Below are positions 8,674 to 16,267 of a stretch of DNA of 64,000 nt, piece after piece (position 1 is the first letter of the stretch; every line of letters starts with the position of its first letter). The position numbers and the translations under genes are program-made. The notes under the pieces are model-generated. The model searched no databases. It worked only from the letters and a program-made list of their open reading frames with translations, and had not been told where the DNA came from. The stretch is taken from assembly GCF_001426085.1 (NCBI RefSeq), contig NZ_LMRR01000043.1:186001-250000 (forward strand), written 5' to 3'. This DNA is from Rhodococcus sp. Leaf278. Its GTDB lineage: Bacteria; Actinomycetota; Actinomycetes; Mycobacteriales; Mycobacteriaceae.

Positions 8674-9717
8674 ATGAACTCGCTCAACCCGTCTGCTTCG
8701 CAGTACCAGGTCCCGACCTTCGGTCTCTGGTACGACTTCCGCAACCCGGCACAATGGCGGAAACCATTGGGTTCTCTCTACAGAGAATCGGTGGACCAGG
8801 TCGTCTGGGCCGAATCACTCGGCTTCGGGTCGGCATGGTTGAGCGAGCATCATTTCGCCGAGGACGATTACGCATCGTCTCCCCTGGTCGTTGCCGCGGC
8901 GATCGGTGCTCGGACGAAGACCATGCGCATCGGTACCAACATCATCGTGGCAGGACTGCACGAACCGATGCGTCTGGCCGAGGATGCTGCCGCGCTCTCC
9001 TTCCTCACCGACAACCGATTCGAGCTGGGATTGGGACTCGGGTACCACGAGAAGGAATTCGCGGCGTTCGGGCGAAAAGTGAAGCAGCGCCCCAGTCTTC
9101 TCGAGGATGCCATCGCAGTGATTCGGCATGCCTGGGCAGGCACCGGGGAGGCCTACGAGGGCAAGCGATTCTCGGTACCGGCGTTGCCGGTGACACCGCT
9201 ACCCGAGACGGCCCCGAGGATCCTGATCGGCGCTCAGTCTCCGGTGGGAATCGACCGCGCCGCTCGTCTCGCAGACGGCGTCATCACTCTGCAAAACGCC
9301 CACTTCACGGACTACCAGCAGTCGATCGAGCGGCACGGAAAGAACGTGGACGATGCCCGCATCTACGCCAGCCAGTGGACGGTGGTGGCCGACGACCCGG
9401 AACGTACGTGGGCCGAGATCGGCGAACACGCGCTCTACCAGATGAACAAGTACATCGAATGGGGCTCGTTCGAGGGCCCCGATCAGCCGTCGTCGTTCGA
9501 CAGCCCTCAGCATCTACTCGATGCCGGTGCTTACAAACTCATGGACGCCTCGATGGCGGTCGACGAACTGGTGACCATGGCCACGGAGTTTCCCCAGATT
9601 CGCGACTTCCACTACTGGGCTCAGTTGCCCGGAGAGTCCGTCGAATCCGGTTCTGCGCGAATCCAATACATCGCCGACAAGGTCATTCCCGAGGTGACCC
9701 GCAAGCTCGGTGGTTGA
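8674..9717 (+). CDS. LLM-class (luciferase-like) flavin-dependent oxidoreductase
   Basis: About 347 residues of a luciferase-like TIM-barrel protein that uses FMNH2 or F420. Recognisable segments are SAWLSEHHF near residue 50 and GLGLGYHEKEF near 115. The site GGAGGA lies just before two consecutive ATGs (8671, 8674); I chose the second for spacing. It is the last gene of the BVMO operon. The family includes type II Baeyer-Villiger enzymes and alkanal monooxygenases, so it could oxidise a ketone or aldehyde here, but the substrate is not deducible. Its TGA abuts the stop of the convergent gene with no intervening base (TGATCA at 9715-9720). Confidence 0.88.
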   Translation: MNSLNPSASQYQVPTFGLWYDFRNPAQWRKPLGSLYRESVDQVVWAESLGFGSAWLSEHHFAEDDYASSPLVVAAAIGARTKTMRIGTNIIVAGLHEPMRLAEDAAALSFLTDNRFELGLGLGYHEKEFAAFGRKVKQRPSLLEDAIAVIRHAWAGTGEAYEGKRFSVPALPVTPLPETAPRILIGAQSPVGIDRAARLADGVITLQNAHFTDYQQSIERHGKNVDDARIYASQWTVVADDPERTWAEIGEHALYQMNKYIEWGSFEGPDQPSSFDSPQHLLDAGAYKLMDASMAVDELVTMATEFPQIRDFHYWAQLPGESVESGSARIQYIADKVIPEVTRKLGG

Positions 9718-10698
9718 TCACTCCGGAATTTGCAAGACGACTCTCGACCGAGTGCCCGCGTCGACTCGGTCGTGAGCGTCAGCGATTCGGTCGAGAGGCA
9801 GCGGGTCGTCGACGGAGATGGACATGGCTCCGACCGATACGGCGTCGGTGAGGTCGCGGGCAGCCATCATCTTCACCTCCCGCGAGAAGTCGTCGCTACC
9901 CAACAGCCGAATGGTGATGTTGTCGAACAACATCGGCCAGAACGGCAGGCTCGGACGATCGTCTCGGGTGCCGTACGCGGCGATCACGGTGTCGTTCTTC
10001 GCCACTGCGGCATCGAAATCGATGTTCTCCGAGAACGCAACTTCCACGATGCGGTCGACACCACCTCCCGCGAAATTACGTACCTGAAGTGATGCGTTCG
10101 GATCATCCAATGAGACAGCCATATCCGTTCCTGACGCCCGAGCCTGCTCGAGGTCCGCGGCAGTGCGCACTGTTCCGATCACCGTCGCACCCTTCCACCG
10201 CGCGAGCTGAGCAGCCAACGACCCCACACCGCCCAGTACTCCCTGGACTAGAACAGTTTTACCCTCGACACTGCCGTCGCCGAACACTGCGCGGTGGGCA
10301 GTGATACCCGGAATCCCCAGGCAAGCGCCCACCTCGGGCGCTACGGCATCCGGCAGCTCGATCGCCTGCCACTCGGGCACGACGGTGAACTGCGCAGCTG
10401 TTCCGAATGCGCGATACGACTGCGCACCGAACACCCAGACGCGCTCCCCCACACGCGACTGTTCGACACCTGGCCCGATTGCATCGACGAATCCTGCACC
10501 GTCGCTGTGTGGCACGACTCGCGGATAGGTCATCGAAGACCCCAGCCATCCGCGTCGCTTCTTGGTATCGCCCGGATTCACCGAAGAAAGCTCCACCCGC
10601 ACTCGGACCTCCCCCGGACCCGGCTCGGGTGTCGGCACCGTTCCGACCTCGAGAACGTCGTGCGCCGATCCCTGCGAGTCGTACCACGCGGCGATCAT
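9718..10698 (-). CDS. NADPH:quinone reductase-like MDR oxidoreductase
   Basis: About 326 residues of a zinc-less medium-chain reductase. The N-terminal GroES-like fold is followed by the NADPH motif VQGVLGGVGSLAAQLA, typical of quinone oxidoreductase and crotonyl/enone reductase relatives. The ATG at 10698 begins MIAAWYD and overlaps the preceding gene's stop (ATGA), so it is translationally coupled to the isochorismatase-fold gene. The frame is open upstream to 10785, but that part overlaps the neighbour and does not look like the family. It probably reduces a quinone or enone; no substrate is visible. Confidence 0.9.
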   Translation of the reverse strand: MIAAWYDSQGSAHDVLEVGTVPTPEPGPGEVRVRVELSSVNPGDTKKRRGWLGSSMTYPRVVPHSDGAGFVDAIGPGVEQSRVGERVWVFGAQSYRAFGTAAQFTVVPEWQAIELPDAVAPEVGACLGIPGITAHRAVFGDGSVEGKTVLVQGVLGGVGSLAAQLARWKGATVIGTVRTAADLEQARASGTDMAVSLDDPNASLQVRNFAGGGVDRIVEVAFSENIDFDAAVAKNDTVIAAYGTRDDRPSLPFWPMLFDNITIRLLGSDDFSREVKMMAARDLTDAVSVGAMSISVDDPLPLDRIADAHDRVDAGTRSRVVLQIPE

Positions 10699-11306
10699 GC
10701 TGTTGCGGTCTGCCCGACAACCTCTGCGGTGGTCGCGAACTCGGAAATGTTGGTCAGTGCGAAGCTTTCGGCCGCATGCTGCCACTCTTCACTGAGGCTC
10801 GAGGTCGCATCGGTGACGAGAATCGGACGGTAGCCGTGGTCGGCCGCATCGCGAACGGTGTGCTCGACGGCCATGTTGGTCCAAACGCCCGCTACCAGAA
10901 CATCCTTGATTCCAAGGTTACGAAGAAGTGTGTCGAGCATGGTGCCGTTGAAAGCGCTCATGCGATTGCGAATCAGGACCGGCTCGTCTTCACGCGCTTC
11001 GAGACCGTCGAGGGCGCGGGCGCCCCACGAACCGAGCTTGAGCGAGTCCGGTCCGATCAACTTGAAGATCGGAGCGTTGCTTCCGCCGAACGGTCGTCCG
11101 GGTAGAGACACGATGTGATTGTGGATCACCGGGATGGACTTCTCGCGAGCGAAGGCCAGCAGCTCGCGCACGTGCTCTTCGAGGTTCTGGTGCTGTGCGT
11201 GGTCGGCGGCACCGAACGAGGCATAAGCGCCGTCCACATGGACGTTGTCGTTCTGCAGATCCACAAGAACAAGCGCGGTGCGTTCGAGATCGAAAGTGGT
11301 AGTCAT
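10695..11306 (-). CDS. isochorismatase-fold protein lacking catalytic Lys and Cys
   Basis: A 203-residue cysteine-hydrolase/isochorismatase-fold protein. The family's Asp is present (Asp16 in VDLQND), but the Lys position reads Arg113 (LIRNRMSAF) and the nucleophile in the usual TNxCVE motif is Ala146 (TNMAVE). Two of the three amidase catalytic residues are therefore substituted. Relatives include isochorismatases, which also lack Cys, so activity on another bond is possible. The ATG at 11306 is preceded by a TTG codon at 11309. It leads a two-gene operon divergent from a PadR gene, across a 38-bp palindrome. Confidence 0.88.
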   Translation of the reverse strand: MTTTFDLERTALVLVDLQNDNVHVDGAYASFGAADHAQHQNLEEHVRELLAFAREKSIPVIHNHIVSLPGRPFGGSNAPIFKLIGPDSLKLGSWGARALDGLEAREDEPVLIRNRMSAFNGTMLDTLLRNLGIKDVLVAGVWTNMAVEHTVRDAADHGYRPILVTDATSSLSEEWQHAAESFALTNISEFATTAEVVGQTATA

Positions 11307-11353
11307 CAAAACCCTTACAGAGGAGGAAAGAAAATCCGTCGGTACCCGACCAC

Positions 11354-11391
11354 ACTACCTCGTTTCGATGTACACATCGATACGAGGTAGT
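11354..11391. promoter_or_regulatory. 38-bp near-perfect palindrome, candidate PadR operator
   Basis: Outer arms ACTACCTCGT (11354-11363) and ACGAGGTAGT (11382-11391) are exact complements. Inner arms TCGATGT (11365-11371) and ACATCGA (11374-11380) are also exact and contain ATGT...ACAT, the half-sites known for PadR. It lies between the divergent isochorismatase-fold gene and the PadR gene, 18 bases before the PadR start, so it could repress both. Confidence 0.7.
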
Positions 11392-11408
11392 TCTGACACA
11401 ATGGCTGC

Positions 11409-11936
11409 ATGTTGGAACTCACCATCCTCGGGTTTCTGTCCGAAGGCCCCTTGCACGGATACGAGCTCAAGCGGCGGGTCGTACAGCTGACGGGATATGC
11501 CAGGCCGGTGAGCGACGGCACCCTGTATCCAGCGATCAAACGCCTGCATCGAGACGGATTACTCGAAAGACGTGCCGAACCCGGCGCAGGCCCGGCACGG
11601 TACGTGCTGACCATCACCGGCGACGGGCGAGATGCGTTGGTGGCACGTCTGCGAGATCCACAGGCCAACGAAGTCTCGGATTTCTCGCGATTCATCGTGG
11701 TGTTGACCTTTTTGTCCCTCGTACCGTCGGTCGAGGAACAGCACTCAGTGCTGCGCCGAAGACTGGACTTCCTGGAGCAGCCGGCCAGTTTCTTCTACGA
11801 CGAGGATCGAACCGTTCGAGCCGAGGAGGTTACGGACGTCTACCGGCGTGGCCTGTTGCTCGTCGCGCGCGAAACGAGCCGCGCAGAACGAGCCTGGCTC
11901 ACATCGGTACTCGAGGGTTCTGCTCCGCGTCACTGA
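11409..11936 (+). CDS. PadR-family transcriptional repressor
   Basis: A 175-residue PadR regulator. The N-terminal winged HTH shows LTILGFLSEGPLHGYEL and GTLYPAIKRLHRDGLL, and a helical dimerisation domain follows. PadR proteins respond to phenolic or other small hydrophobic compounds and bind palindromes. The 38-bp palindrome just upstream is the obvious site, which would give autoregulation and control of the divergent two-gene operon. It ends 9 bases from the convergent maleylpyruvate isomerase gene. Confidence 0.93.
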   Translation: MLELTILGFLSEGPLHGYELKRRVVQLTGYARPVSDGTLYPAIKRLHRDGLLERRAEPGAGPARYVLTITGDGRDALVARLRDPQANEVSDFSRFIVVLTFLSLVPSVEEQHSVLRRRLDFLEQPASFFYDEDRTVRAEEVTDVYRRGLLLVARETSRAERAWLTSVLEGSAPRH

Positions 11937-11945
11937 TCTGCCGTC

Positions 11946-12662
11946 TCACAGCCACCGAGGCGGCTCGTCGATCGCGCCGTCGACCGTCGAACCGATCGAT
12001 CCACGCCCTGCCGCCCACCTGGTCACTGCTTCGAGTCCACCGCTGACCGTAGCGGTCGCAGCTTCGTCGGTCACTGCGACCGGCTCCCGCCCGTCCACTG
12101 CCAGGACCAAACCACTTCCCTCGCCCTTCTTGCGCCACATCCCGACGATGTCGTTGAGCAAGCCCTCGTTCACCACGTCGGGGAAGTCCGCGAACCGCCC
12201 ACCATTGCCGAGATCCACCGCGTGGATCCACACTTCGCGAGTCCGCATCCAGATCGTCTCCGACGCCGCGACCGTGCGCCCCTGCGCCGTCCTGACCTCG
12301 GCCGCCCACGACGCCTCGGACGCCGTTCGCCACTTCTCGTCGAGTCGAGCAACCGTGTGGTCGAACAGGTTTCGAATGGCTGCGGCCGACAGCGTTGCAC
12401 CCTCGTCGATCTCGCGGCCGCGCTGCTCCGGCGACTCGTACATCGGCGTCTCCACACCCGACGACGCCCAGTCCATCAGGCGGCACAACGCCGCAGCGTT
12501 GTAGCCGACGTGCGCGACCAGGTGGCGTCTGGTCCATCCCGCCAGCAGGGTCTCGCGGTCGAGTTCGGAATCGGTGAGCTCGGAGAGCCGCTGCGCGAAA
12601 TACGAAGTACCGCGCCGGGCGATCAGCAGCCGCTCCTCGAGCGGCAAGTCCTGAAAAGTCAC
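11946..12662 (-). CDS. mycothiol-dependent maleylpyruvate isomerase family protein
   Basis: A 238-residue DinB-fold protein of the mycothiol-dependent maleylpyruvate isomerase family, converting maleylpyruvate from gentisate cleavage to fumarylpyruvate. The metal-binding His51 (AHVGYN) and the later E-x3-H pair (REVWIHAVDL) match the zinc ligands known in the Corynebacterium enzyme. It is the last gene of the gentisate operon, 12 bases after the fumarylacetoacetate-hydrolase-family gene. Mycothiol dependence agrees with an actinobacterial host. Confidence 0.92.
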   Translation of the reverse strand: MTFQDLPLEERLLIARRGTSYFAQRLSELTDSELDRETLLAGWTRRHLVAHVGYNAAALCRLMDWASSGVETPMYESPEQRGREIDEGATLSAAAIRNLFDHTVARLDEKWRTASEASWAAEVRTAQGRTVAASETIWMRTREVWIHAVDLGNGGRFADFPDVVNEGLLNDIVGMWRKKGEGSGLVLAVDGREPVAVTDEAATATVSGGLEAVTRWAAGRGSIGSTVDGAIDEPPRWL

Positions 12663-12674
12663 TTCGGACGCGCC

Positions 12675-13502
12675 CTACTTGACGATGGTCTTGTTGCGGA
12701 CCGAGCCGAGACCCTCGATGGTCACCTCGACAGTCTGCCCGTCCTGGATGTAGACGCCGGGCTTACGGGCATGCCCGACGCCTCCCGGGGTTCCGGTGAT
12801 CACCACGTCTCCCGGCTGCAAGGTCACGATGTGGGAGATGTACTCGACCAGCTTGGCGGGCGTGAACACGAGGTCGTCGGTGGTGGTCGTCTGCATGACC
12901 TTTCCCTCCAGCGTCGTCTCGAGTGTGCCGCCGAAGGTGTACGAATCCGTCGTGGTGAGGAAGGGGCCGAAGCCGCTGGTCTTCTCGAACGTCTTGCCCT
13001 GGTCCCACTGCAGTGTGCGGTACTGGTAGTCCCGCATCGTGTAATCGTTCATGATCGAGTAGCCCGCTATGTATTGCTCGGCATCTCCCTCGGCCACTTG
13101 GTAGGCCTGCTTGCCGACGACGAAGGCCAGCTCTCCTTCCCAATCCAACTGTGCTGCTGCGTAACTCGGGACAACGACGTCGTCGTACGGGCCCGTCAGT
13201 GCTTCACGGAACTTGGCGAAGAGCGTCGGATACTCGGGGAGCTCGCGGCCCATTTCCTTGATGTGGTTCGCGTAGTTCAACCCGACGCAGATGATCTTGC
13301 CCGGACGCGGAACCACGGGAGCGTAATCCGCATCGTCCAATCGGAGCTGTTCCCCGTGCGCATTCTCGGCCAGTTCACGCCAGTTCGCTTCGTCCAGAAG
13401 GGCGGACAGATCGACGTAGCCGTCGATGACGGTGGCAGAGTCGTCGCTGTCGACGCGCACTGCGGTAGTGGTGCCGTTTCGGCGCAGAGTAGCGAGTTTC
13501 AT
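12675..13502 (-). CDS. fumarylpyruvate hydrolase, FAH family
   Basis: A 275-residue member of the fumarylacetoacetate hydrolase family. The core CVGLNYANHIKEMG near residue 72, the metal-site segment DWEGELAFVVGK near 118 and ITGTPGGVG near 237 are intact. In the gentisate pathway this family hydrolyses fumarylpyruvate to fumarate and pyruvate. It lies 6 bases after gentisate dioxygenase and before the isomerase, so the operon holds the full lower pathway. Direct maleylpyruvate hydrolysis is an alternative. Confidence 0.92.
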   Translation of the reverse strand: MKLATLRRNGTTTAVRVDSDDSATVIDGYVDLSALLDEANWRELAENAHGEQLRLDDADYAPVVPRPGKIICVGLNYANHIKEMGRELPEYPTLFAKFREALTGPYDDVVVPSYAAAQLDWEGELAFVVGKQAYQVAEGDAEQYIAGYSIMNDYTMRDYQYRTLQWDQGKTFEKTSGFGPFLTTTDSYTFGGTLETTLEGKVMQTTTTDDLVFTPAKLVEYISHIVTLQPGDVVITGTPGGVGHARKPGVYIQDGQTVEVTIEGLGSVRNKTIVK

Positions 13503-13508
13503 GGCGGG

Positions 13509-14585
13509 TCAGGCTCCTTCGGAAAATACTGTGCGGGCAAAGTGCAGCTTCTCGACGATCGGTGCGTCCGAGAACGCGAAAAGGTCGAACTGTGTGTCGG
13601 CTTCGATGGACCATTCCGTCCATGACGGGACGACGATCATGTCGCCCTTCGACACCGAACGCTGTTCGCCGGCGAGAACGAACCGTCCGCTCCCCTCGAA
13701 CACCTGGTACACCGTCGAGCCGACGTCACGTCGGGGTCGGGTGTGCGCACCCTGACGAAGTCGGTGGAACTCGGCGCGGATCGTCGGCATGACGTCACCG
13801 CCGTTGGTGGGATTGGTGTAGCGAACTGCGGCATGTCCGGGTTCGGTGGTCGCCGCGAATCCCTCGTCCTCGAGGTCCAACTGTGCCTTCAACGCCGCAT
13901 CGGTGTGCTCCCACCGATACGCGGCGATCGGCGAACTGGATTTGCTGTCGAGCCCGACGAGCGGACGCAGGCCCGGATGAGCCCACAGACGCTCGGACCG
14001 AGAGATGTCCGGTGTCGAATCGTCGGTGACGTTCTCGGACCCGAACTCGAAGAAGCCGGTGTCGGTGTAATGAACGAACGGAATGTCGAGTCCGTCGATC
14101 CAGGCCATGGGCTGATCGGTCTCGTTGTGGTGCCCATGGAAGTTCCAACCCGGGGTGAGCAGGAAGTCGCCCCGCCGCATGGCGACGGGGTCGCCGTTGA
14201 CCACGGTCCACACCCCTTCACCCTCGACGACGAAGCGGAACGCGTTCTGCGCGTGGCGATGTTCCGGTGCGACCTCTTTGGGGCCGAGGTACTGGATCGC
14301 TGCCCACAGCGTGGGAGTGATGTACGGGACCCCCGCCAGGCCGGGGTTGGCCAGCGCGATGGCACGGCGTTCGCCACCTCGACCGACGGCAACGAGATCG
14401 CCTGCGCGCTGCGCCAGCGGGTACAGCGTCGACCACTTCCACACGAAGGGAACAGCTTTGGACTTCGGTGACATCGGCATCAAGTCGCCGAGCTGGGTCC
14501 ACAGCGGCATGAGATTCTCGGACTCGAAGTCACGGTAGAGCTGCTCGAGTGCGGGGTCTTCGGGGTGCACTTCGGTGTCGGTCAT
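13509..14585 (-). CDS. sdgD: gentisate 1,2-dioxygenase
   Basis: A 358-residue bicupin that cleaves gentisate (2,5-dihydroxybenzoate) to maleylpyruvate using Fe(II) and O2. The N-terminal cupin has the iron ligands His109 and His111 (EHRHAQNAF), and His150 is a good third ligand (PGWNFHGHH). A second cupin fills the C-terminal half (GSTVYQVFEGSG). Its start overlaps the preceding aryl-CoA ligase stop by four bases. The symbol follows the Streptomyces WA46 salicylate cluster (sdg), which has the same ligase, hydroxylase and dioxygenase set. Confidence 0.95.
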   Translation of the reverse strand: MTDTEVHPEDPALEQLYRDFESENLMPLWTQLGDLMPMSPKSKAVPFVWKWSTLYPLAQRAGDLVAVGRGGERRAIALANPGLAGVPYITPTLWAAIQYLGPKEVAPEHRHAQNAFRFVVEGEGVWTVVNGDPVAMRRGDFLLTPGWNFHGHHNETDQPMAWIDGLDIPFVHYTDTGFFEFGSENVTDDSTPDISRSERLWAHPGLRPLVGLDSKSSSPIAAYRWEHTDAALKAQLDLEDEGFAATTEPGHAAVRYTNPTNGGDVMPTIRAEFHRLRQGAHTRPRRDVGSTVYQVFEGSGRFVLAGEQRSVSKGDMIVVPSWTEWSIEADTQFDLFAFSDAPIVEKLHFARTVFSEGA

Positions 14586-16267
14586 CGGTTGCCTTCCTGA
14601 TCTGCGTCGAGTCGTGTGCGGATGTCCTCACGCATTGCCTTCTTGTCCAACTTGCCTACTTTCGTGGTCGGTATCGCATCCACGACCACCAACCGCTCGG
14701 GGAGTTTGAACCGAGCGACACCCGCGGAATTCATCACCGCGAGAACGTCGTCCAGAGTCACGTGGGCACCCGCGGCAACGGAGACGTACAGGCACAGGCG
14801 CTCGCCCAGGACCGGGTCGGGTATGGCCACGGCCGCAGCCATCTCGATGCCGGCGACCTGGTAAGCGAAGTTCTCCACTTCCTCGGCCGAGATCTTTTCG
14901 CCGCCGCGATTGATCATGTCCTTGTCGCGACCTGCTACGACGAGGTTCCCGTCGGGTCGGCGGATCACGATGTCGCCACTGGCGTACCACCCGTCCGCGG
15001 TGAAGGCACGAGAGTTGTGCTCGGGGGCGCGGAAGTAACCGCGCGGGGTGTAGGGACCGCGGGTCAGTAACGCTCCGGGAGTTCCGTCGCCGACAGGCTC
15101 TCCGAGCTCGTCGACGACAGCGATCTCGTCGGCCTCGCTGACCGGCCGCCCTTGAGTGTTGGTGATGACCTCGAGGTTGTCGTTCAATCGGGTCATGTTG
15201 ATCAGGCCTTCTGCCATCCCGAAGACCTGCTGAAGGCGTGCGCCCAGGACCGGTTCCACTCGCGCCGCCAGCTCGTCGGGCATCCGGGAACCGCCGACCT
15301 GGAGAACTTTGAGGCTGGATCCGGTCAAGGTGCCATGCTCACGCTGATATTCGATCCAGGATTGAGCCACCGCGGGTACGACGGTTGCCACGGTGACCGA
15401 CTCGCTGTCGATCGCGTCCAATGCCCTGTCCGGCCTCGCCGACGGAAGCATCACCGTGCGTCCCCCCGCGAACAGGGTGCCCAGAATTCCAGGACAGGCC
15501 AACGGGAAATTGTGACTACTCGGTAGCGCACCCAGATACACCGTGTCCGAGGTTATTTCGGATACCGCGTTACAGCGGATGATGTTGTAGGCGTAGTCGT
15601 CATGGGTACGAACGATCAGCTTGGGAAGCCCCGTGGTTCCGCCGGACAACAGGAAACACGCAACATCTTCGCCCGAGGGGTCGTACTCGGCGTCGGAGAA
15701 CGCGGCGACTGTCGTCGACGCGTCGGCCAGGCTGTACTCGGGAGTCCGTGTGTCCCCACCGGAGGAGAGCTCACCGTGAACCAGCACGGCCCGCACGGAC
15801 GGAATCTCGACCGCAACCTCCTGCGCGGTGGCCCTCAGGTCCGTGTCCTTGTCGGTGTCTGCGACCACGATAGCCACTGCTTCTGACAATGCCGCCAGGT
15901 GCGTCAGTTCGTGACGTCGGTGAGCCGGCAACGCCATGACCGGTACGACACCGATGCGGAAGCATCCCAGGGTGAGTGCGACGAACTCCCACGAATTGGG
16001 CAGTTGCAGAACGATTCTGTCGCCCGGCACCACCTCGAGATCGAGGAGTGCTTGCGCCATGGACGCCGAGCGATCCCACAGTTGGCGGTACGTCAGCCTG
16101 ATCGGGCCGTCGACCAGCGCCTCGGCGTCTGGATGCAGTTCGACCCGTTCCAGGATGTGCGAGCCCAGCGATCGACCGCTCCAATACCCCGCTTCGCGAT
16201 ACCGACGGGCATCGTCTGCGGGCCATGGCACGACACCGTCGATCGAGACGGGGGTTCGTGTACTCAT
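14582..16267 (-). CDS. sdgA: salicylyl-CoA ligase, AMP-forming (EntE/DhbE-like)
   Basis: A 561-residue adenylate-forming enzyme. The P-loop SGGTTGLPK is at residues 208-216, followed by the A5-like FGMAEGL, the hinge region GRDKDMINRGGEKISAEEVEN, and the C-terminal Lys motif TKVGKLDKKAMRE. It most resembles aryl-acid AMP ligases such as EntE. In the WA46 cluster such a protein (SdgA) acts as salicylyl-CoA ligase, and the salicylyl-CoA hydroxylase and gentisate dioxygenase in this operon imply the same. The frame is open to 16459, but the ATG at 16267 overlaps the previous stop by one base and fits the family. Confidence 0.92.
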   Translation of the reverse strand: MSTRTPVSIDGVVPWPADDARRYREAGYWSGRSLGSHILERVELHPDAEALVDGPIRLTYRQLWDRSASMAQALLDLEVVPGDRIVLQLPNSWEFVALTLGCFRIGVVPVMALPAHRRHELTHLAALSEAVAIVVADTDKDTDLRATAQEVAVEIPSVRAVLVHGELSSGGDTRTPEYSLADASTTVAAFSDAEYDPSGEDVACFLLSGGTTGLPKLIVRTHDDYAYNIIRCNAVSEITSDTVYLGALPSSHNFPLACPGILGTLFAGGRTVMLPSARPDRALDAIDSESVTVATVVPAVAQSWIEYQREHGTLTGSSLKVLQVGGSRMPDELAARVEPVLGARLQQVFGMAEGLINMTRLNDNLEVITNTQGRPVSEADEIAVVDELGEPVGDGTPGALLTRGPYTPRGYFRAPEHNSRAFTADGWYASGDIVIRRPDGNLVVAGRDKDMINRGGEKISAEEVENFAYQVAGIEMAAAVAIPDPVLGERLCLYVSVAAGAHVTLDDVLAVMNSAGVARFKLPERLVVVDAIPTTKVGKLDKKAMREDIRTRLDADQEGNR

